From contig NZ_CP158281.1 in the NCBI RefSeq assembly GCF_040256645.1, positions 2,170,001 to 2,234,000 on the forward strand: 64,000 bases of DNA, in the 5' to 3' direction. The position numbers and the translations under genes were made by a program. Below are positions 61,341 to 64,000 of the stretch, piece by piece. Numbering within the stretch: the first letter of the stretch is position 1; every line of letters begins with the position of its first letter. The notes under the pieces were generated by a model. That model saw nothing but the letters and a program-made list of their open reading frames with translations. It had not been told where the DNA came from and did no database searches. Origin of the DNA: Brevibacterium sp. CBA3109. Its GTDB lineage: Bacteria; Actinomycetota; Actinomycetes; Actinomycetales; Brevibacteriaceae.

Positions 61341-62849
61341 ATGACCTCCCACGACGATCTTCCCGAATCCGCACACGGCACTCCTGCCCGATCACCGATT
61401 GAGATCTCGCTGGAATCGAGTGAGCCGCTCTACCGGCAGCTGCGTCGAGCTCTTGAGCATCAGATCCTCTCCGGGGTGATGAATCCGGACATCGCCCTGC
61501 CCTCGTCACGCGCCCTGTCCCACGAGCTCGGACTCTCCCGCAATACGGTCAATGCCGCAATCCAAGAGCTCGTCGCCACCGGACTCATCGAAGCGCGCTC
61601 TCGCAGCGGACACTTCATCAACACCAACCTGCTCAACGACGAACCGAAGACGCATGACCGGGCTCGCCTCTCCGACGGGCCCATCGACTGGGAGTCCAAG
61701 ATCCGCCCGATCCCGGACAGGCATCTGCCGGAGATCACCAAGACGAAGAACTGGCAGTCGTATCCCTACCCATTCGTCGCCGGCCAAGTCGACCCGGAAG
61801 AGTTCCCCCGGCTCGCCTGGGTCAAGGCCCTGCGAACCGCCATGGACCCTGAGCACCTGCCGTTCTCGGTCCGCGACGCCATCGACGAAGACGACCCGCT
61901 GCTCACAGAACTGCTGTGTCAGCGCGTGCTGCCCAGTCGCGGCATCCACGTCGACGCCGACAATGTGCTCATCACCGCAGGATCCCAACAGGGACTCGAC
62001 CTCCTGGCTCAACTGCTCGTCGGACCCGACACCACTGTCGGTGTCGAAGACCCCGGCTATGTCGATGCCAAACACGCCTTCACCCGTGTCGGCGGCCAAC
62101 TGATCCCTCTGCCCGTCGACGCCCAGGGAATGATCCCGCCCGAGGAACAGCTCGACATCGTCTACGTCACCCCCAGCCATCACAGCCCCACCAACGTCAC
62201 GCTCGACCCGTCCCGCAGACTGCAGCTGCTGACACACATGCGCCAGACCAATTCCCTCATCATCGAAGACGACTACGACTCCGAGTTCCGGTACCAGGGC
62301 AAACCCACCCCCGCGCTCAAAGCCCTCCCCCATTCCGACCATGTCATCTACCTGGGTTCCTTCAGCAAATTCCTCGCCCCCGGACTGCGGTTGGGCTACA
62401 TCGTCGCCGAACCCGAGCTCATCGAGCGCATGCGCACCCATCGGCGCTATTCCATCCGCCACGTCCCGGGCCACACTCAGCGCGCCATGGCACTGCTCAT
62501 CGACTCCGGACAGTTCCACCGCACGATCTCACGCCGACGAACCCAACTGCGAAAGAAATGGGAGACCCTGACCAGCGCGCTTGAGGAGCACTTGCCCTGG
62601 ACCGTGCCGTTCCCGGCCGGTGGTGTCAGCGTGTGGATCCAGGCTCCACCGGAACTCGACTGCCGCGAACTGGCCGAAGAATGCCTGCGCCGAGGCGTCG
62701 TCATCGAACCCGGAGACCCCTTCTTCCTCTCGCCGGAGACCAACCTCAATTTCTTCCGCCTCGGCTTCGCCGCCATCGCTTGTGAGGCCATCGAGCCCGG
62801 AGTCCGCCTCCTCGGCGAGGCCATCGCCTCAGTCCTTCACCGTGCCTGA
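61341..62849 (+). CDS. MocR/GabR-type transcriptional regulator (GntR HTH + aminotransferase fold)
   Basis: 502 aa. Winged helix of GntR type at ~20-95 (SEPLYRQLRRALEHQILSGVMNPDIALPSSRALSHELGLSRNTVNAAIQELVATGLIEARSRSGHFI), then a fold-type-I aminotransferase domain: IIEDDYDSEFRY (PLP-pyridine Asp) and SFSKFLAPGLRLGY with the PLP lysine. Such proteins sense PLP-linked amines. The downstream aminotransferase is on the same strand, 156 bp away, and is the likely target, as GabR controls gabT. No clear ribosome-binding site, so the start is uncertain. Confidence 0.93.
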   Translation: MTSHDDLPESAHGTPARSPIEISLESSEPLYRQLRRALEHQILSGVMNPDIALPSSRALSHELGLSRNTVNAAIQELVATGLIEARSRSGHFINTNLLNDEPKTHDRARLSDGPIDWESKIRPIPDRHLPEITKTKNWQSYPYPFVAGQVDPEEFPRLAWVKALRTAMDPEHLPFSVRDAIDEDDPLLTELLCQRVLPSRGIHVDADNVLITAGSQQGLDLLAQLLVGPDTTVGVEDPGYVDAKHAFTRVGGQLIPLPVDAQGMIPPEEQLDIVYVTPSHHSPTNVTLDPSRRLQLLTHMRQTNSLIIEDDYDSEFRYQGKPTPALKALPHSDHVIYLGSFSKFLAPGLRLGYIVAEPELIERMRTHRRYSIRHVPGHTQRAMALLIDSGQFHRTISRRRTQLRKKWETLTSALEEHLPWTVPFPAGGVSVWIQAPPELDCRELAEECLRRGVVIEPGDPFFLSPETNLNFFRLGFAAIACEAIEPGVRLLGEAIASVLHRA

Positions 62850-62990
62850 ACGCTCATACCCCTCTGGCACCAAATAACTCGCAACGGACTGGGACTTCAG
62901 CGGGAACCAGATTGCCGCGAGAGTGATGACAAGCACACCAAAGACGGAGTGCCGGAGTCGGGACGACTCGACGTACCGACCCGAAAGACC
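62850..62990 (-). pseudogene. possible C-terminal remnant of a membrane permease
   Basis: On the minus strand this gap reads SRLRHSVFGVLVITLAAIWFPLKSQSVASYLVPEGYERSG and then stops in the 3' end of the MocR gene. A final hydrophobic helix with a charged tail fits an amino-acid/polyamine permease C-terminus. The rest is overlaid by the aminotransferase gene, so only a scrap could remain. Weak evidence. Confidence 0.3.
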
Positions 62991-63005
62991 GAATGGAGGG
63001 TTCGC

Positions 63006-64000
63006 GTGACGATCTCGGATTATGCAAATCGTGCCCAGCAGCATCTTTTCCCCCACTTCACCACTGGGAAGGTGTGGAATGACGAAGGTCTTCCGATCAT
63101 CGTCGAGGGCAACGGGAGTTACCTCATCGACGAACGAGGCGATCGGTACCTCGACGGTCTGGCAGGCCTGTTCTGCGTGAACATCGGCCACGGGCGACAG
63201 GACATCCCCAAGGCCGCCTACGAGCAGATGAGTAAACTGGCGTACTGGACGAACTGGGGCTCAGCCCATCCGGCGGCCGTGGATGCCGCCACTCTCATCG
63301 CCGGCCACGCCCCCGGCGATCTCGACACGGTGTTCTTCGTCAACTCCGGTTCGGAAGCGGTGGAATCGGCCGTCAAGTTCGCTCGCCAGTACCACCGCAC
63401 CCAGGGCCAGCCCGAACGCACGAAGATCATCGCCCGGGACATGGCCTACCACGGCACCACTCTCGGTGCTCTCGCCGTCACCGGCATCCCGGCGTACAAG
63501 GAGCCCTTCGGTGATCTCATGCCGGGAGTCTTCCACGTGCCCAACACGCTTGGCGAAGACGTCCCGGAAGGCGGCACCGCTGCCGATCTTCCCTCGATCC
63601 GGGCCATCAGAGAACTCATCGAACGCGAAGGCGGCGACACCTTCGCAGCACTGTTCGCCGAACCCGTCCAGAACTCCCGCGGTGCCCTCGTCCCACCGGC
63701 CGGCTACTGGCAGGAGCTGCGGAAGATCTGTGACGAGCACGGAATCCTCCTCGTCGCTGACGAAGTGATCACCGGCTTCGGACGGCTGGGCGAATGGTTC
63801 GGTTCGATCAAGTTCGACGTCGTCCCGGACCTCATCACCTTCGCCAAGGGATCGACCTCGGGCTACCTGCCCCTCGGCGGAGTTATCATCCGCAAACCGC
63901 TGGCGGAGGCACTGCTCGAAGCCCCCGGCGCCGGAGCGTTCACCCACGGCGCCACCTGGGGCGGCCATCCCGTCGCGACTGCGGTGGCCACAGCGAACCT
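63006..64000 (+). CDS. class III aminotransferase (partial; GABA/beta-alanine/omega-amino acid type)
   Basis: First 331 codons; the end lies outside the window. GTG 63006 is preceded by GGAGGG. Begins VTISDYANRAQQHLFPHFTTGKVW; PLP-binding region VFFVNSGSEAVE, the Asp in LLVADEVITGFGRLG, and the PLP lysine in LITFAKGSTSGYLPLGGVI. The N-terminal DGLAGLFCVNIGHGRQD is the aspartate-aminotransferase-family (omega-amine:pyruvate) pattern. With a MocR regulator upstream, an amine-catabolic role is likely; the exact substrate cannot be told. Confidence 0.93.
   Translation, partial: MTISDYANRAQQHLFPHFTTGKVWNDEGLPIIVEGNGSYLIDERGDRYLDGLAGLFCVNIGHGRQDIPKAAYEQMSKLAYWTNWGSAHPAAVDAATLIAGHAPGDLDTVFFVNSGSEAVESAVKFARQYHRTQGQPERTKIIARDMAYHGTTLGALAVTGIPAYKEPFGDLMPGVFHVPNTLGEDVPEGGTAADLPSIRAIRELIEREGGDTFAALFAEPVQNSRGALVPPAGYWQELRKICDEHGILLVADEVITGFGRLGEWFGSIKFDVVPDLITFAKGSTSGYLPLGGVIIRKPLAEALLEAPGAGAFTHGATWGGHPVATAVATAN

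Overview
The window comes from a high-GC actinobacterium, most likely Brevibacterium or a close relative in the Micrococcales. This rests on the tyrS / TPR protein / HAD phosphatase / small ORF / tlyA / nadK / recN block (the order known from Mycobacterium tuberculosis Rv1689-Rv1696), an argCJBDFRH cluster, a 23S rRNA with the insertion typical of high-GC Gram-positives, and a 16S-23S spacer without tRNA genes. The genus is an inference; no database was searched.

Layout. 1-6.2 kb (minus strand): recN (cut by the window edge), nadK, tlyA, a 67-aa ORF, a NagD-type HAD phosphatase and a TPR protein whose N-terminus holds 13 Gly/Arg/Asp-rich 14-residue repeats. 6.2-12.1 kb: the choline-to-betaine genes betB and betA, with a long upstream region holding a palindrome over a promoter and a Thr-rich 26-codon ORF, then a convergent BCCT osmolyte transporter. 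12.4-18.3 kb: a complete rRNA operon on the minus strand (16S-23S-5S) ending in two tandem hairpins separated by a run of 25 C. 18.4-22.5 kb: yccF, tyrS, a dead MHS-type transporter and two small membrane proteins. 22.5-30.1 kb: tightly overlapping argCJBDFR followed by argH (argG is absent), divergent from a quinone oxidoreductase (30.1-31.1 kb).

31.2-45.9 kb is an accessory region. It has an AlbA_2-domain protein, a PD-(D/E)XK-like protein, an IS481 scrap, and a two-gene operon: an AAA_13 ATPase with the hallmarks of a RloC/PrrC anticodon nuclease (Walker A, CPFC zinc-hook motif, ABC signature, RxxxE...H triad), then a single-chain restriction-modification protein (PD-(D/E)XK plus N6-adenine methyltransferase). 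The likely logic is restriction backed by a tRNA-cleaving guard. Beyond it lie remnants: a headless ABC ATPase, two sugar-acid MFS genes (one frameshifted by a 7-bp duplication), a galactonate dehydratase missing its catalytic-His loop, and a patatin scrap.

45.9-53.0 kb: a two-subunit AddAB-like helicase-nuclease divergent from an all-helical HhH-like protein. 53.3-57.05 kb: an ISL3-family transposon of 3,715 bp with passenger genes (GlxA/AraC-type regulator and an ABM-domain protein), bounded by inverted repeats and a perfect 8-bp target duplication. 57.1-64 kb: a PQQ-propeller membrane protein, a membrane protein, a tandem UspA protein, a MocR-type regulator and the start of a class III aminotransferase probably controlled by it.
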